From: Streptomyces sp. NBC_01463
GTDB lineage: Bacteria > Actinomycetota > Actinomycetes > Streptomycetales > Streptomycetaceae
Direction: 5' to 3'
NCBI GenBank assembly: GCA_036227345.1
Contig: CP109468.1
Location: 7,564,001 to 7,628,000, forward strand
DNA length: 64,000 nucleotides
Position numbers and translations under genes: made by a program. The notes under the pieces are model-generated. The model had not been told where the DNA came from. It ran no database searches and worked only from the letters and a program-made list of their open reading frames with translations. This document shows positions 19,783 through 28,606 of this stretch, one piece after another (position 1 is the first letter of the stretch; every line of letters starts with the position of its first letter).

Positions 19783-20703
19783 ATGTTGAACCTGGAGCGG
19801 CTGCGCACCCTGGATGCCCTCGCCCGGCTCGGTTCGGTCAGCGGCGCCGCCGAGGGGCTGCACGTCACCACCTCGGCCGTCTCGCAGCAGATGGCCAAGC
19901 TGGAGCGGGAGGTGGGCCAGCAGCTGCTGGCCAGGAACGGCCGCGGGGTCCGGCTCACCGACGCGGGACAGCTGCTCGCCGACCACGCGGCCCGGATCCT
20001 CTCGCAGGTCGAGCTCGCCCAGTCCGACATCGAGGCCCAGCGGGGCGAGGTGGTGGGCGAGATCCGGCTGGGTGCCTTCCCCACCGCCGCGCGCGGACTG
20101 TTCCCGTCGACGCTGCGCGCCCTGCGCTCGGACCACCCCGAACTGCGGGTGCGTACGCAGGAGCTGGAGCCCGAGAACGGGATCCGGGCGGTGCTCAGGG
20201 GGGACCTGGACCTCGCGGTGGTGCTGGACTGGAGCAACAAGCGGCTGCCGGTCCCGGGCGGTCTCACCCGGGCGGAGCTGCTCGACGACGCCCCCGACAT
20301 CGCGATGCCCGCCGGTCACCCGCTCGCGGGGCGGGACGAGGTCGGCCTGGAGGAGTTCGCCGACGACGACTGGGTGTCCTGGCCCGAGGGCGAATTCTGT
20401 TACGACTGGCTGATGTTCACGCTCCGCTCCAAGGGCATCGAGCCGCGCATCGCCCACCTCGCGGGCGAGCACCACACCCAACTCGCGCTGATCGACGCGG
20501 GAATGGGGGTCTGTGTGGCGCCCCGGCTGGGCCGCGGCCCGGTGCCCGACGGGGTGCGGCTGGTGCCGGTGCGGCAGCAGATGAGACGGCATGTGCATGC
20601 GGTGTGGCGGACGGACGCCGACCGGCGCCCCTCGATCAGGGCGGCGGTCGCGGCGCTCCGTGAGGCGGGGCGGGCGCTGAACGATCCGCCGGCGGGCTCC
20701 TGA
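19783..20703 (+). CDS. LysR family regulator
   Basis: Product of 306 residues. The N-terminal winged helix (1-60) reads LNLERLRTLDALARLGSVSG, TTSAVSQQMAKLEREVGQQL and GVRLTDAGQLL, the standard LysR DNA-binding domain. The effector domain (about 90-300) includes EIRLGAFPTAARGLFPSTL and DLAVVLDW. The ATG at 19783 begins exactly at the conserved domain; the longer frame upstream crosses the operator. Divergent from an EamA exporter, it probably controls that gene in response to the exported compound. Effector unknown. Confidence 0.92.
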   Translation: MLNLERLRTLDALARLGSVSGAAEGLHVTTSAVSQQMAKLEREVGQQLLARNGRGVRLTDAGQLLADHAARILSQVELAQSDIEAQRGEVVGEIRLGAFPTAARGLFPSTLRALRSDHPELRVRTQELEPENGIRAVLRGDLDLAVVLDWSNKRLPVPGGLTRAELLDDAPDIAMPAGHPLAGRDEVGLEEFADDDWVSWPEGEFCYDWLMFTLRSKGIEPRIAHLAGEHHTQLALIDAGMGVCVAPRLGRGPVPDGVRLVPVRQQMRRHVHAVWRTDADRRPSIRAAVAALREAGRALNDPPAGS

Positions 20704-20776
20704 CGTCCGGCCGGCCGCCCTGCTGCCCGGGCCGGGCCCGGACTCCTCCGGCCGGCAGACCGGCGGGCCGCCCGGT

Positions 20777-21253
20777 TCAGCTCCCGGCCGGGCCGCCGAG
20801 TTTGCCGAAGTCCCAGGAGGTGAGGGCGTCCGGGGTCAGCCGTGCCCAGGCGTGCCGGCCGTCGTGCGGCATCGTCTCCATGCCGAAGTACTTCGCCGCG
20901 AACAGCCTCTCCGGAACGGTGAGTTCCGGGCAGGGTTCGCCGGTGCGCGGCGCCTCGCCGACGAAGACGACGTCGCCCGAGAGCTCGATGCCGCGCAGTT
21001 CCCCGTACTCCACCCCGTCGTCGACCACCACGGCGATCTTCGGATCGCGGCTCAGCTGGGACCAGCGCAGGCTCCGGGTGATGGAGTAGAGCCACAGCGA
21101 GGTGCCGTCCCAGCAGAACCAGAGCGCGCCGACGTGCGGGCGGCCGTCCGCACCCACCGTGGCGACCCGGCAGGTGCGCTGATCGGCGAGGTAGGCGTCG
21201 CGCTCCTCGTCCGTCATCATGATCCGGCGGCCCCGCCGCTGACTGACGGCCAT
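20777..21253 (-). CDS. Pyridoxamine 5'-phosphate oxidase family (PPOX class) protein
   Basis: Product of 158 residues, the usual size of single-domain PPOX/F420-type split-barrel flavoproteins. RTCRVATVGADGRPHVGALWF and LWLYSITRSLRWSQLSRDP match the cofactor-binding strands, and KIAVVVDDGVEYGELRGIELSG the central sheet. The family reduces or oxidises small molecules with F420 or FMN; substrate unknown. GGGAGGGGG lies eight bases before the ATG. It stands alone between the LysR gene and a divergent isochorismatase-like gene. Confidence 0.87.
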   Translation of the reverse strand: MAVSQRRGRRIMMTDEERDAYLADQRTCRVATVGADGRPHVGALWFCWDGTSLWLYSITRSLRWSQLSRDPKIAVVVDDGVEYGELRGIELSGDVVFVGEAPRTGEPCPELTVPERLFAAKYFGMETMPHDGRHAWARLTPDALTSWDFGKLGGPAGS

Positions 21254-21364
21254 GGGTGGCCCCCTCCCGATAGCTGACTAGGTGTCAGGAATCATGAGGC
21301 CTCTTCCTTCATCGCGCAATGGAGGTTAACCTCGCGCGCCGATCCGTCACCGAGAGGGGCAGCC

Positions 21365-22042
21365 GTGCCGTCCAGGGAACAGCTAGCCGAGCAGGTCGAA
21401 CCGGCCACCACCGTCCTGCTGACGGTCGAGTGCCAGCAGGGTGTCGTGGGACCCGGCAGCGCGCTGCCCGAACTCGCCAAGGAGGCCCGGTCCTCCGGGG
21501 CCCTGCACAACGTCGCCCGGCTGGTCTCCGCCGCCCACGAAGCGGGAGTCCAGGTGCTGCACGCGGTGGCCGAACGCCGCCCGGACGGCCGTGGCGCGAA
21601 CACCAACGCCCGCCTCTTCCGTGCCGCCGGGCGGCTTCCCGTACAGCAGCACTCCGGCACCACGGCGGTACGGATCGCGGAGCCCATCGAGGTGGCGGAC
21701 GAGGACCTCGTCGTCCGCAGGCTGCACGGCCTCTCGCCGATAGCGGGCACGGACGTGGACGCGCTGCTCCGCAACCTGGGCTGCCGCACCCTGGTCGTCA
21801 CCGGTGTGTCCGCGAACGTGGCGATACCCAACGCGGTCTTCGACGCGGTGAACCTCGGCTACGCGGCGGTGGTGCCGTCCGATGCCATCGCGGGGGTGCC
21901 CGCCGACTACACCCCCGCGATGATCCGCAACACCCTGGCCCTCGTGGCCACCGTGGCCACGACCGACGACCTGCTCGGCTGCTGGCGCGGCGGACGGGCC
22001 GTGAGGCGGCCGGGCGGCGGGGACGCTACGACGCGAGGCTGA
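21365..22042 (+). CDS. Isochorismatase-like protein without the usual triad
   Basis: Product of 225 residues with the alpha/beta fold of the cysteine-hydrolase (isochorismatase-like) family. All three positions of the Asp-Lys-Cys triad appear changed: Glu22 in TVECQQG, Arg119 in [11 protein letters not shown] and Ala153 in [11 protein letters not shown]. True isochorismatases also lack the cysteine, but they keep the aspartate and lysine. It may be a divergent subfamily or a non-enzymatic binding protein. The GTG start follows GAGGGG. Its end overlaps the convergent Rieske gene by 17 bases. No siderophore genes are near. Confidence 0.85.
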   Translation: MPSREQLAEQVEPATTVLLTVECQQGVVGPGSALPELAKEARSSGALHNVARLVSAAHEAGVQVLHAVAERRPDGRGANTNARLFRAAGRLPVQQHSGTTAVRIAEPIEVADEDLVVRRLHGLSPIAGTDVDALLRNLGCRTLVVTGVSANVAIPNAVFDAVNLGYAAVVPSDAIAGVPADYTPAMIRNTLALVATVATTDDLLGCWRGGRAVRRPGGGDATTRG

Positions 22043-22481
22043 TCGAGTCGCCCTGGACCGTGATCGGGGTGGCGGGCAGCGGCTTGGTGGCCGGTCCCGT
22101 CTTGACGTCGCCCGTCGCCACGTCGAACTTGCTCCCGTGGCAGGGACAGTTGATGGTGCCGTCCGAGACGCTCGACACGGCGCACCCCATGTGGGTGCAC
22201 TTGGAGGAGAACGCCTTGAACTCACCGGCGGTGGGCTGAGTGACCACGACGCCCTGATCCGTGAAGATCTTGCCGCCGCCCTCCGGGATGTCGGCGGTCT
22301 TCGCGAGGACGGGGCCCCCGCTGCCGTCCGTGCTGTCATCGGCCTCCTTGACGGTGCCCGACCCGGCCGGCTCGTCCGAGCCGCCGCACGCGGTCAGCAG
22401 GGCGGCCACGGAGACGGCCCCGGCCGCCGTGACGACGGTCCGGCGTCCGATACGGGCCTCGTGGTCCTGCGATGCGCTCAT
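22026..22481 (-). CDS. Rieske 2Fe-2S lipoprotein
   Basis: Product of 151 residues. A twin-arginine signal with RRTVVTAAG leads into a lipobox ending at Cys32 (LLTAC), so a folded, lipid-anchored protein exported by Tat is predicted. Cluster ligands are Cys95 and His97 in CTHMGC and Cys112 and His115 in CPCHGS, with Cys100 and Cys114 placed for the usual disulfide. It is a stand-alone Rieske domain, not the cytochrome bc1 subunit; the redox partner is unknown. The ATG at 22479-22481 is chosen because GGAAGGG lies about nine bases upstream. Confidence 0.9.
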   Translation of the reverse strand: MSASQDHEARIGRRTVVTAAGAVSVAALLTACGGSDEPAGSGTVKEADDSTDGSGGPVLAKTADIPEGGGKIFTDQGVVVTQPTAGEFKAFSSKCTHMGCAVSSVSDGTINCPCHGSKFDVATGDVKTGPATKPLPATPITVQGDSISLAS

Positions 22482-22554
22482 GCTGGCAATCCCTTCCGCG
22501 GTGTTCATGGCTCCGACGCTTCGTCCAGGGGTACGCGCGGCCGGTACCCCGTGT

Positions 22555-24714
22555 TCAAAGCCCCAGGGACTTCCTCAGGAAATCCCGCTCCAGCAGCAAC
22601 AGGTTGCTCGCGGTCCGCTCCTGGCTGACCAGGTGGCCGGCGCCCGACAGCGGCAGCACCGTGTGCGGCCTGCCCGCGGCGAGCAGTGCTGCGGAGAACC
22701 GCAGCGTGTGCGCCACGGCCACATTGTCATCGGCAAGTCCGTGCACGAGCATGAGCGGCCGGGTCAGGGCCCCCGCCTCGTCCAGGAGCGAGTTGCGGGT
22801 GTAGTTCTCGGGCAGCACGTCCGGGTGTCCCAGGAAACGTTCCTCCCAATGGGTGTCGTAGAGCCGCCGGTCGGCCGGTGCGGCGCCCGCCACCGCCGCG
22901 TGGAAGACCTCCGGGTGCCGCAGCACCGCCGCCGCCGCGAGATACCCGCTGAACGACCAGCCGCGCATCGCCACCCTGGCCGTGTCGAGCCCGGGATGGT
23001 GGTCCGCCGCCGCGTGCAGCGCGTCGATCTGGTCCTCCAGGACGGCCGTGAGGCGGTCGCCGTGCACCGACTTCTCCCACGCCTCGCCCCGGCCCGGGGT
23101 GCCCCTGCCGTCGGTGACCAGCACCGCGAACCCCTGCTCGGCGAACCACTGGGCCACCGCCACCCACCAGGTCCGCACCTCCAGGACGAGCTGCATGCCG
23201 TGTCCGGCGTAGGGGCTGAGCAGCACCGGCAGCGGGGCGTCGCCCGGCCGGTGCCAGGAGGGCAGGTAGAGCCTGCTGCGCAGTTCCCGCCTGCCCAGGC
23301 TCAGGGCCAGCGGGCGCGGGGTGACGAGCGGTTCCTCGGCCAGGACCGCGATGCTGCCCGCCGGGGAGCCGGCCCGCAGCACCGTCACCGTATGACCCTG
23401 CGGTGTCCTGCTGTCCAGGACCACCGTCGGACCGCCGACCGCCGCCGTGTGCACGCCGGGTGTCGCGCTGACCCGTACGGGCTCCTCATCGGAGCCGTCG
23501 GCGGCGTACGACCAGACGTGGACCTCGGTCGGCTCCTCGCCCGCGGTGAAGAACACCCGGCCGTCCGCCGCGCCGAGCACCTCGCGGACCTCGAGACCCG
23601 GCGGTGTCGTGGCGCCGCCGATGTCCAGCCCCTGGGTGTCGCCGCCCGGCCGTGCGGGGACGACGAGCGCTCCGGAGGCCAGGCGCAGGGGGGTGCCCGG
23701 ACGCAGCGCGACCCAGGCGGCGTCGTGCTCCCGGTGCGCCGTGCGGGTCGTGCCCGACTCCTCGTCCACCGCCAGGACCTGGACCGTCCGCTGGTCCCGT
23801 GTCTGTACGGAGACCAGCGGGCCCCGGTCGTCCCACCCGGCTGCCACGACGTACTCGAACGCCCGGTCCGTCCACCCGGCCTCCGGGTGCCCGGTGCCGG
23901 CCTCCGCGGGCAGCCGGACACCGGTCCGTTCCCCCGTCACCCGAACCACTTGCAACGACACCTTCGCGTTCGGTGTGCCTGCGGCCGGATAGGCGACCAC
24001 GTGGGGCGGCCGCTCCGGGTCCGCCGGGTCGGTGATGTAGCGGCGGCGCACCCCGGCCGTGTCCACCCGGGCGACCAGGAGCGCGTCGCTCCGCGGCGAC
24101 CACCAGTAGCCGCGGGAGCGCCCGATCGACTCCTGTGACACGTAGTCGGACAGGCCGTACGTGATGTGCTCCCCGTCCGGTTCCGCGAGCGGCCGGTCGT
24201 CCGTCCCGTCCGCGCGTACGGTCCGCAGCGCGCCCGCCGACACGTACGCGATCAGGGAGCCGTCGGGCGAGGGGCGCGGGTCGACGACCGGTCCCGCCGT
24301 GGTGATGCGGCGCGGGGCGCCCCCTTCGGTGCGGACCACCCACAGGGTGCCCGTGAGCGCGAAGGCCACCAGCCGCCCGGACGTGTCGGTGGCGTACGAG
24401 ACCACGCCCGACGAGGTGACGTGGGCCCGTACCCTGCGGGCCAGTTCCTCCGGCGGCACCCCGCCCGCCGCCTCGTCCGCGAAGCCGGGGGCGAGGGGAT
24501 CGGCGAGCAGCCGCTCCGTGCCGTTCTCGTGCAGCCAGAGCCTGCTCACCGGGTCGGTGCCCGAGGTGCCGCGGACGAACAGCACCCGTTCGCCGTCGGG
24601 GGAGACGGTGAACTGCCGGGGCACCCCGAGGGAGAAGCGCCGGGTGCGGGCGAACTGGGCGGGGAAGCGTTCCGCGTCGGCCGCGAGGGAGTCGGCGGGG
24701 GAGGGGGGAGTCAT
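22555..24714 (-). CDS. S9 family (DPP-IV-like) peptidase
   Basis: Product of 719 residues, typical of the two-domain S9B family. The N-terminal beta-propeller (about 30-430) contains repeated [11 protein letters not shown] and [15 protein letters not shown] blades. The C-terminal alpha/beta hydrolase has the nucleophile in [10 protein letters not shown], the aspartate in HGLADDNV and the histidine in GAGHLVS. It should remove dipeptides from peptide N-termini. No signal peptide is visible, so it is probably cytosolic. It is in the same direction as the exporter gene upstream but separated by a terminator. Confidence 0.93.
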   Translation of the reverse strand: MTPPSPADSLAADAERFPAQFARTRRFSLGVPRQFTVSPDGERVLFVRGTSGTDPVSRLWLHENGTERLLADPLAPGFADEAAGGVPPEELARRVRAHVTSSGVVSYATDTSGRLVAFALTGTLWVVRTEGGAPRRITTAGPVVDPRPSPDGSLIAYVSAGALRTVRADGTDDRPLAEPDGEHITYGLSDYVSQESIGRSRGYWWSPRSDALLVARVDTAGVRRRYITDPADPERPPHVVAYPAAGTPNAKVSLQVVRVTGERTGVRLPAEAGTGHPEAGWTDRAFEYVVAAGWDDRGPLVSVQTRDQRTVQVLAVDEESGTTRTAHREHDAAWVALRPGTPLRLASGALVVPARPGGDTQGLDIGGATTPPGLEVREVLGAADGRVFFTAGEEPTEVHVWSYAADGSDEEPVRVSATPGVHTAAVGGPTVVLDSRTPQGHTVTVLRAGSPAGSIAVLAEEPLVTPRPLALSLGRRELRSRLYLPSWHRPGDAPLPVLLSPYAGHGMQLVLEVRTWWVAVAQWFAEQGFAVLVTDGRGTPGRGEAWEKSVHGDRLTAVLEDQIDALHAAADHHPGLDTARVAMRGWSFSGYLAAAAVLRHPEVFHAAVAGAAPADRRLYDTHWEERFLGHPDVLPENYTRNSLLDEAGALTRPLMLVHGLADDNVAVAHTLRFSAALLAAGRPHTVLPLSGAGHLVSQERTASNLLLLERDFLRKSLGL

Positions 24715-24736
24715 GGCGACACCATGACAGGTGGAA

Positions 24737-24776
24737 AGCCCCGTACCAGCACGCGGGTGCGTGCCGGTACGGGGCT
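24737..24776 (-). terminator. Hairpin terminator after the DHA2 exporter
   Basis: AGCCCCGTACC at 24737-24747 pairs perfectly with 24766-24776, with an inner GCACGC/GCGTGC stem. It lies downstream of the leftward exporter and ahead of the peptidase. Confidence 0.8.
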
Positions 24777-24796
24777 CGGGTGACCGGGTGGAGTGG

Positions 24797-26401
24797 TCAG
24801 TGGGCCGGTGCGGCCGCGGTCTCCGCAGCGGCGGTCTCCTCGGCGAGCCGCTCCATGCCGCTCTGCGTCCTGAGCGGCTTCTCCTTGATGAACAGGACCG
24901 CGATCAGGGCGAGGAACGCGAAGGGGGCACCGATCAGGAAGACGTCCGCGGTCGCGACGCCGTACGCGTGCTCGACCACCTGACGGGCCGGTTCGGGAAG
25001 GGTGCTGAGGTTGGGAACACCGTGTCCGGCGCCCCCGTTGTCCGCCGCCCCGCCGAAGCCCTTCTCCATCTCGGAGGCCACCCGGTGGCCGAGGACGGCG
25101 CCCAGGGCGCTCGTACCGATGGCCCCGCCGAGGCTCCGGAAGAACGAAAGCACCGAGGTGGCCGCGCCGAGTTCCGACGCGGGCACGTCGTTCTGGGCGG
25201 CCAGCACCAGGTTCTGCATCAGCATGCCGACGCCGACGCCGAGCACGACCATGTAGAGGCTGAGCACGACGAAGGAGGAGTCGGCGCCGATCGTCGACAG
25301 CAGACCCATGCCCGCGGTCATGATGACGCCGCCCGCGATCAGGAAGCCCTTCCACTTGCCCCGGGCGGAGATGATCTGCCCGGCCACGGTCGTGGAGACC
25401 ATCAGACCGAGGATCATCGGAAGGCTCATCAGGCCCGCGACGGTCGGGGTCTTGCCGAGCGAGATCTGGAAGTACTGCGACAGGAACACCGTGCCGCCGA
25501 ACATGGCCACGCCGACCAGCAGGCTCGCGACGGTCGTGAGTGCCACGGTGCGGTTGCGGAAGATGTCCAGCGGGATGATCGGTTCCTTGACCCTGGACTC
25601 GACCAGGACCGCGGTGCCCAGCAGGACCACACCTGCGGTGACCAGCGCGGCGGTCTGCCACGACGCCCAGTCGAACCGGTTGCCCGCCAGGGTCACCCAG
25701 AGCAGCAGGGCGCTGACGCCGCTCATGATGAGGACGGCGCCGAGATAGTCGATCCTCACTTCCCGGCGGACCGTGGGAAGTTTCAGCGTCAGCTGGAGCA
25801 GCACGATGGCGAGCAGCGCGAACGGTACGCCGATGAAGAAGCACCAGCGCCAGCCGAGCCAGGACGTGTCGACGAGCACGCCGCCGATGAGCGGGCCCGC
25901 GACGGTGCCGACGGCGAAGACGGCACCGAAGATGCCGGAGTAGCGGCCGAGTTCACGCGGCGGGATGATCGCCGCCATCACGACCTGGGCGAGGGCCGTG
26001 AGACCGCCCGCGCCGATGCCCTGCACGACACGGCTCACGATGAGCAGTCCGACGCTGTGCGAGAAGCCCGCGACGAGCGAGCCGACGACGAACATCGACA
26101 GCGAGAGCTGGATGAGCAGCTTCTTGTCGTACAGGTCGGAGAGTTTGCCCCAGATCGGGACGGTCGCCGTCATGGCGAGGAGTTCGGCCGTGACGACCCA
26201 GGTGTACGAGGACTGGCTGCCGTTCAGATCGGCGATGATCCTCGGCAGGGCGTTGGAGACCACGGTGGAGGCCAGGATGGCCACGAACATGCCGGCCATC
26301 AGGCCCGACATGGCCTGGAGTATCTGGCGGCGCGTCATGCCGGACGCGGCTTCCTGTGGTGCACCGGCGGTGCCGGTTTCGGGTGTGACGGCAGCGGTCA
26401 T
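24797..26401 (-). CDS. DHA2 family MFS drug exporter
   Basis: Product of 534 residues with 14 membrane helices, the DHA2 (EmrB/QacA) topology. Motif A reads GKLSDLYDKKLLIQLSL, and motif C-like glycine-rich helices such as VVQGIGAGGLTALAQVVMA and GRYSGIFGAVFAVGTVAGPL are present. It is a proton-coupled multidrug antiporter by family. GAGGA lies ten bases before the ATG. A TetR gene in the same direction ends about 100 bases upstream, and the two are probably one regulated unit, with the TetR protein as repressor. Confidence 0.93.
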   Translation of the reverse strand: MTAAVTPETGTAGAPQEAASGMTRRQILQAMSGLMAGMFVAILASTVVSNALPRIIADLNGSQSSYTWVVTAELLAMTATVPIWGKLSDLYDKKLLIQLSLSMFVVGSLVAGFSHSVGLLIVSRVVQGIGAGGLTALAQVVMAAIIPPRELGRYSGIFGAVFAVGTVAGPLIGGVLVDTSWLGWRWCFFIGVPFALLAIVLLQLTLKLPTVRREVRIDYLGAVLIMSGVSALLLWVTLAGNRFDWASWQTAALVTAGVVLLGTAVLVESRVKEPIIPLDIFRNRTVALTTVASLLVGVAMFGGTVFLSQYFQISLGKTPTVAGLMSLPMILGLMVSTTVAGQIISARGKWKGFLIAGGVIMTAGMGLLSTIGADSSFVVLSLYMVVLGVGVGMLMQNLVLAAQNDVPASELGAATSVLSFFRSLGGAIGTSALGAVLGHRVASEMEKGFGGAADNGGAGHGVPNLSTLPEPARQVVEHAYGVATADVFLIGAPFAFLALIAVLFIKEKPLRTQSGMERLAEETAAAETAAAPAH

Positions 26402-26504
26402 CGGCTGTCGTTCCTCATTCTCTGGTGACTGGTGCGGTGGTGGGTGTCTCGGGCCGTCGGGCCGTGAAGCCGTGGGGCGTTCAGGCCTTCGAGCCTTGAG
26501 GTCT

Positions 26505-27110
26505 TCAGGTCTTCAGTCCGGCGGACAGTGCGGCGAAGGCCTCGCGGCAGAGGCTCTGGAACGTACGGGTACGGCCGGAGGCCGCCCAGACCTCGACCGC
26601 GGCGCGCACGGCGGCGATCGCCACGTGTGCCAGGAGCCGGGGATAGAGATCGTTCTCGGGGTCCTGGCCCAGTCGCTCGGCCACGACGGCGACCAGGGCG
26701 CGTTCGTCGGCACCCTGCGCGGCCAGGAAGCCGGGGAGCAGGGCAGGGCTCCTCTTCAGCACCGCCATCTGGAGTTCCCAGCGTTCGTGGTCCTCCTCGA
26801 TCTGGGCGAGCTCCTGGGCGAGTGCCTCACTGAGGGCTTCGAGCGCCGTGAGGTGCTCCGGCGCGTTGAGCACGGCACGGCGGGTGCGCTCGGCGTTCTC
26901 CTGGACGGGACGGGTGAGGGCGTCCTCCAGGCAGGGGAAGTAGTTGAAGAAGGTGCGCACGGAGACGCCGACGGCGTCGGTGACCGCCTCCACGGTCACG
27001 TTCTCGATCCCTCGGTCCGCGGCCATGCGCAGGGTCATGTCGGCAAGGGCGTCGCGCGTGGCGCGCTTCTTGCGTTCGCGCAGCCCGAGAGATGTGTCGT
27101 CGGCACTCAT
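26505..27110 (-). CDS. TetR family regulator of the DHA2 exporter
   Basis: Product of 201 residues. The HTH (about 10-58) reads GLRERKKRATRDALADMTLR, NVTVEAVTDAVGVSVRTFFNYF and PCLEDAL, followed by an all-helical ligand domain. The PVQENAERTRRAVL region is typical of regulators beside multidrug exporters. The ATG at 27108-27110 is chosen because the conserved region starts there; the longer frame crosses the operator. It lies directly upstream of the exporter in the same direction, so it likely represses both. Ligand unknown. Confidence 0.9.
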   Translation of the reverse strand: MSADDTSLGLRERKKRATRDALADMTLRMAADRGIENVTVEAVTDAVGVSVRTFFNYFPCLEDALTRPVQENAERTRRAVLNAPEHLTALEALSEALAQELAQIEEDHERWELQMAVLKRSPALLPGFLAAQGADERALVAVVAERLGQDPENDLYPRLLAHVAIAAVRAAVEVWAASGRTRTFQSLCREAFAALSAGLKT

Positions 27111-27130
27111 GAAGGTGCATGCTATGCAAG

Positions 27131-27147
27131 TTTGCGCCCTGGGCAAA
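27131..27147. promoter_or_regulatory. Candidate TetR operator
   Basis: TTTGCGCCCTGGGCAAA is a near-perfect palindrome 21 bases upstream of the TetR start, in a relatively AT-rich patch. It is the expected position for autoregulation of the TetR-exporter unit. Confidence 0.6.
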
Positions 27148-27192
27148 ATTCTTTCCCGGGAGGGGCGGGAGGGGTGTGCGGTGTGGAGGATC

Positions 27193-27219
27193 CGCCGGAC
27201 GCCTTCACCCCGTCCGGCG
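27193..27219. terminator. Short hairpin terminator
   Basis: CGCCGGACG at 27193-27201 pairs perfectly with CGTCCGGCG at 27211-27219. It lies 27 bases past the stop of the leftward gene at 27246. Confidence 0.6.
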
Positions 27220-27245
27220 CGGCGGGGCGAGTTCCGTCAGGCCGG

Positions 27246-27806
27246 TCAGGACGCGTGGTGGAGGGTGTAGCGCTTGAAGGGGTCGGTGCCCGTGGCCGCC
27301 TCGGTGCGGGCGGCGGCGTCGGTCCACTCGCCGATCACGATCGCCCGGTCGCCACCGGACGTCAGGTGGACGTGCGCTGCCAGCAGACCCGGCGCCGGTG
27401 CCACGGCGCTCTCCGCTTCGGCGGCCGCCAGGGTGGTGACCACGAAGACACCGGCCGGCCGCTCGGCGTCGTGGACGACGCTGCGTTCCAGCCGGGTGCG
27501 GCGGAGTCCGGGGCGCTCGATCCCCGGGACGAGCGTGTCGACGCGGCTGACGGTGCCGGCGCGATGGGCGCGGGCCCACGCCAGATGCTCCTCGTCGCCG
27601 GTCCACTGGGCGTAGAAGAGCAGGCCGGTGCCATCGGTGTCGAGGAAGATGTGCTGGGCCAGGCGCCCGGACGGCGTCCCGGCCGCCGCCCATTCCGCGG
27701 CGATGGCATCGGCGGCGGCGCGCGAACGCCCGGCGGAACCCGTGAGCCACTCACTCATCAGGGCGGTACCGGCGGCGGGATGAACGAGATCGAGGAAACG
27801 TGTCAT
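27246..27806 (-). CDS. Antibiotic biosynthesis monooxygenase-like (dimeric alpha-beta barrel) protein
   Basis: Product of 186 residues that appears to hold two ferredoxin-like half-barrels (about 1-95 and 100-185), as in ABM-fold proteins. GTGLLFYAQWTGDEEHLAWARAHRA in the first and VIVIGEWTD-like strands plus DPFKRYTLHHAS in the second match the pattern of a strand ending in W followed by a helix. Members act as cofactor-free monooxygenases or sensors. The ATG at 27804-27806 is chosen because conserved sequence starts at MTRFLDLVHP. A terminator separates it from the AhpD-like gene upstream, so it may have its own promoter. Confidence 0.7.
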   Translation of the reverse strand: MTRFLDLVHPAAGTALMSEWLTGSAGRSRAAADAIAAEWAAAGTPSGRLAQHIFLDTDGTGLLFYAQWTGDEEHLAWARAHRAGTVSRVDTLVPGIERPGLRRTRLERSVVHDAERPAGVFVVTTLAAAEAESAVAPAPGLLAAHVHLTSGGDRAIVIGEWTDAAARTEAATGTDPFKRYTLHHAS

Positions 27807-27873
27807 GGGCAGAGACCTTGCTGCGTCAACCGCGCTTGAGGTCAAGAGGGGGCCCGGTCGCTTCCTCATCGAC

Positions 27874-27911
27874 CCGCGCGGGTCCGGGTCGTGCGACCCG
27901 GGCCCGCGCGG
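27874..27911 (-). terminator. 18-bp stem terminator after AhpD-like gene
   Basis: Bases 27874-27891 pair with 27894-27911 over 18 positions with one G-U pair and a two-base loop. It lies 13 bases past the stop of the AhpD-like gene and before the ABM-like gene. Confidence 0.75.
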
Positions 27912-27923
27912 CATCGGCCGTGA

Positions 27924-28409
27924 TCAGTCAGCCAGGGCGGCGAGGGCGCCGGGTGTGTAGGCGCCGCCCTGGTTGTCGAGGATCACGCCGAGCCGGTTGG
28001 TCGCGTTGATCATCGCGATCAGGGAGACCAGCGCGACGGTCTGGTCGTCGTCGTAGTGCTTGCGGACCTGCGCCCAGGTCTCGTCCGAGACACCTCCGTG
28101 GCCGTCGATGATGCGGGTGCCCTCCTCGGTGAGTGCCAGGGCGGCGCGCTCGGCCTCGCTGAACACCGTGGAGTGGCGCCAGGCGGCGACCAGGTTCAGC
28201 CGGGTCGCGCTCTCGCCGGCCGCCGCGGCGTCCTTGGCGTGGATGTCCAGGCAGAAGCCGCAGCCGTTGATCTGGCTGGCGCGCAACTGCACCAGCTGCT
28301 GGGTGGGTTCCGGCAGGGCCGACGCCTGGATCACCTGACTGACGGCGTAGATACGCTTGCCGATCCGGGCGCCGGTCTCGTTCTCGAACAGGTTCATACG
28401 GGGTTCCAT
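27924..28409 (-). CDS. Carboxymuconolactone decarboxylase/AhpD-like protein
   Basis: Product of 161 residues of the AhpD-like alkylhydroperoxidase family. The redox pair is Cys50 and Cys53 in INGCGFCLDIHAKDA, with His57 completing CxxCxxxH. It should be a cytosolic peroxidase or disulfide oxidoreductase. GAGGA lies eight to nine bases before the ATG at 28407-28409. It is divergent from an ECF41 sigma factor, the standard partner arrangement in which the sigma factor transcribes a carboxymuconolactone decarboxylase, oxidoreductase or epimerase gene. An ECF41-type promoter is seen upstream. Confidence 0.9.
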   Translation of the reverse strand: MEPRMNLFENETGARIGKRIYAVSQVIQASALPEPTQQLVQLRASQINGCGFCLDIHAKDAAAAGESATRLNLVAAWRHSTVFSEAERAALALTEEGTRIIDGHGGVSDETWAQVRKHYDDDQTVALVSLIAMINATNRLGVILDNQGGAYTPGALAALAD

Positions 28410-28476
28410 CTCAACGTCCTCGCTCGTGGCTCCGTGTGCCGCGCGGATCGTCCGTGCGGCGTTCCGATGCCCATGA

Positions 28477-28503
28477 GTCGCCGGCCGCCCCGGCCCCGTG
28501 ACA
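28477..28503 (-). promoter_or_regulatory. ECF41-type promoter for the AhpD-like gene
   Basis: On the minus strand TGTCACG (28503-28497) is followed by 16 bases and then CGAC (28480-28477). The published ECF41 consensus, as I recall it, is TGTCACA with CGTC at this spacing. It mirrors the promoter of the sigma gene. Confidence 0.7.
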
Positions 28504-28537
28504 GCACGGCGGTGTGACGTAGGTCATTGCGCTGACG

Positions 28538-28564
28538 TGTCACAGGAAGGCGGGGAGCGGCGAC
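28538..28564 (+). promoter_or_regulatory. ECF41-type promoter for the sigma factor gene
   Basis: TGTCACA at 28538-28544, a 16-base spacer and CGAC at 28561-28564 match the ECF41 recognition pattern with one mismatch. This implies autoregulation of the sigma gene. Confidence 0.75.
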
Positions 28565-28606
28565 TTGTGAGTGACGCGGACGAGACAGCGAAGACGGGAG
28601 CCGACG

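Noticed and set aside
21365..22042. Part of a siderophore pathway
   Set aside because: No isochorismate synthase, DHB ligase or NRPS gene is near, and the catalytic positions are changed.
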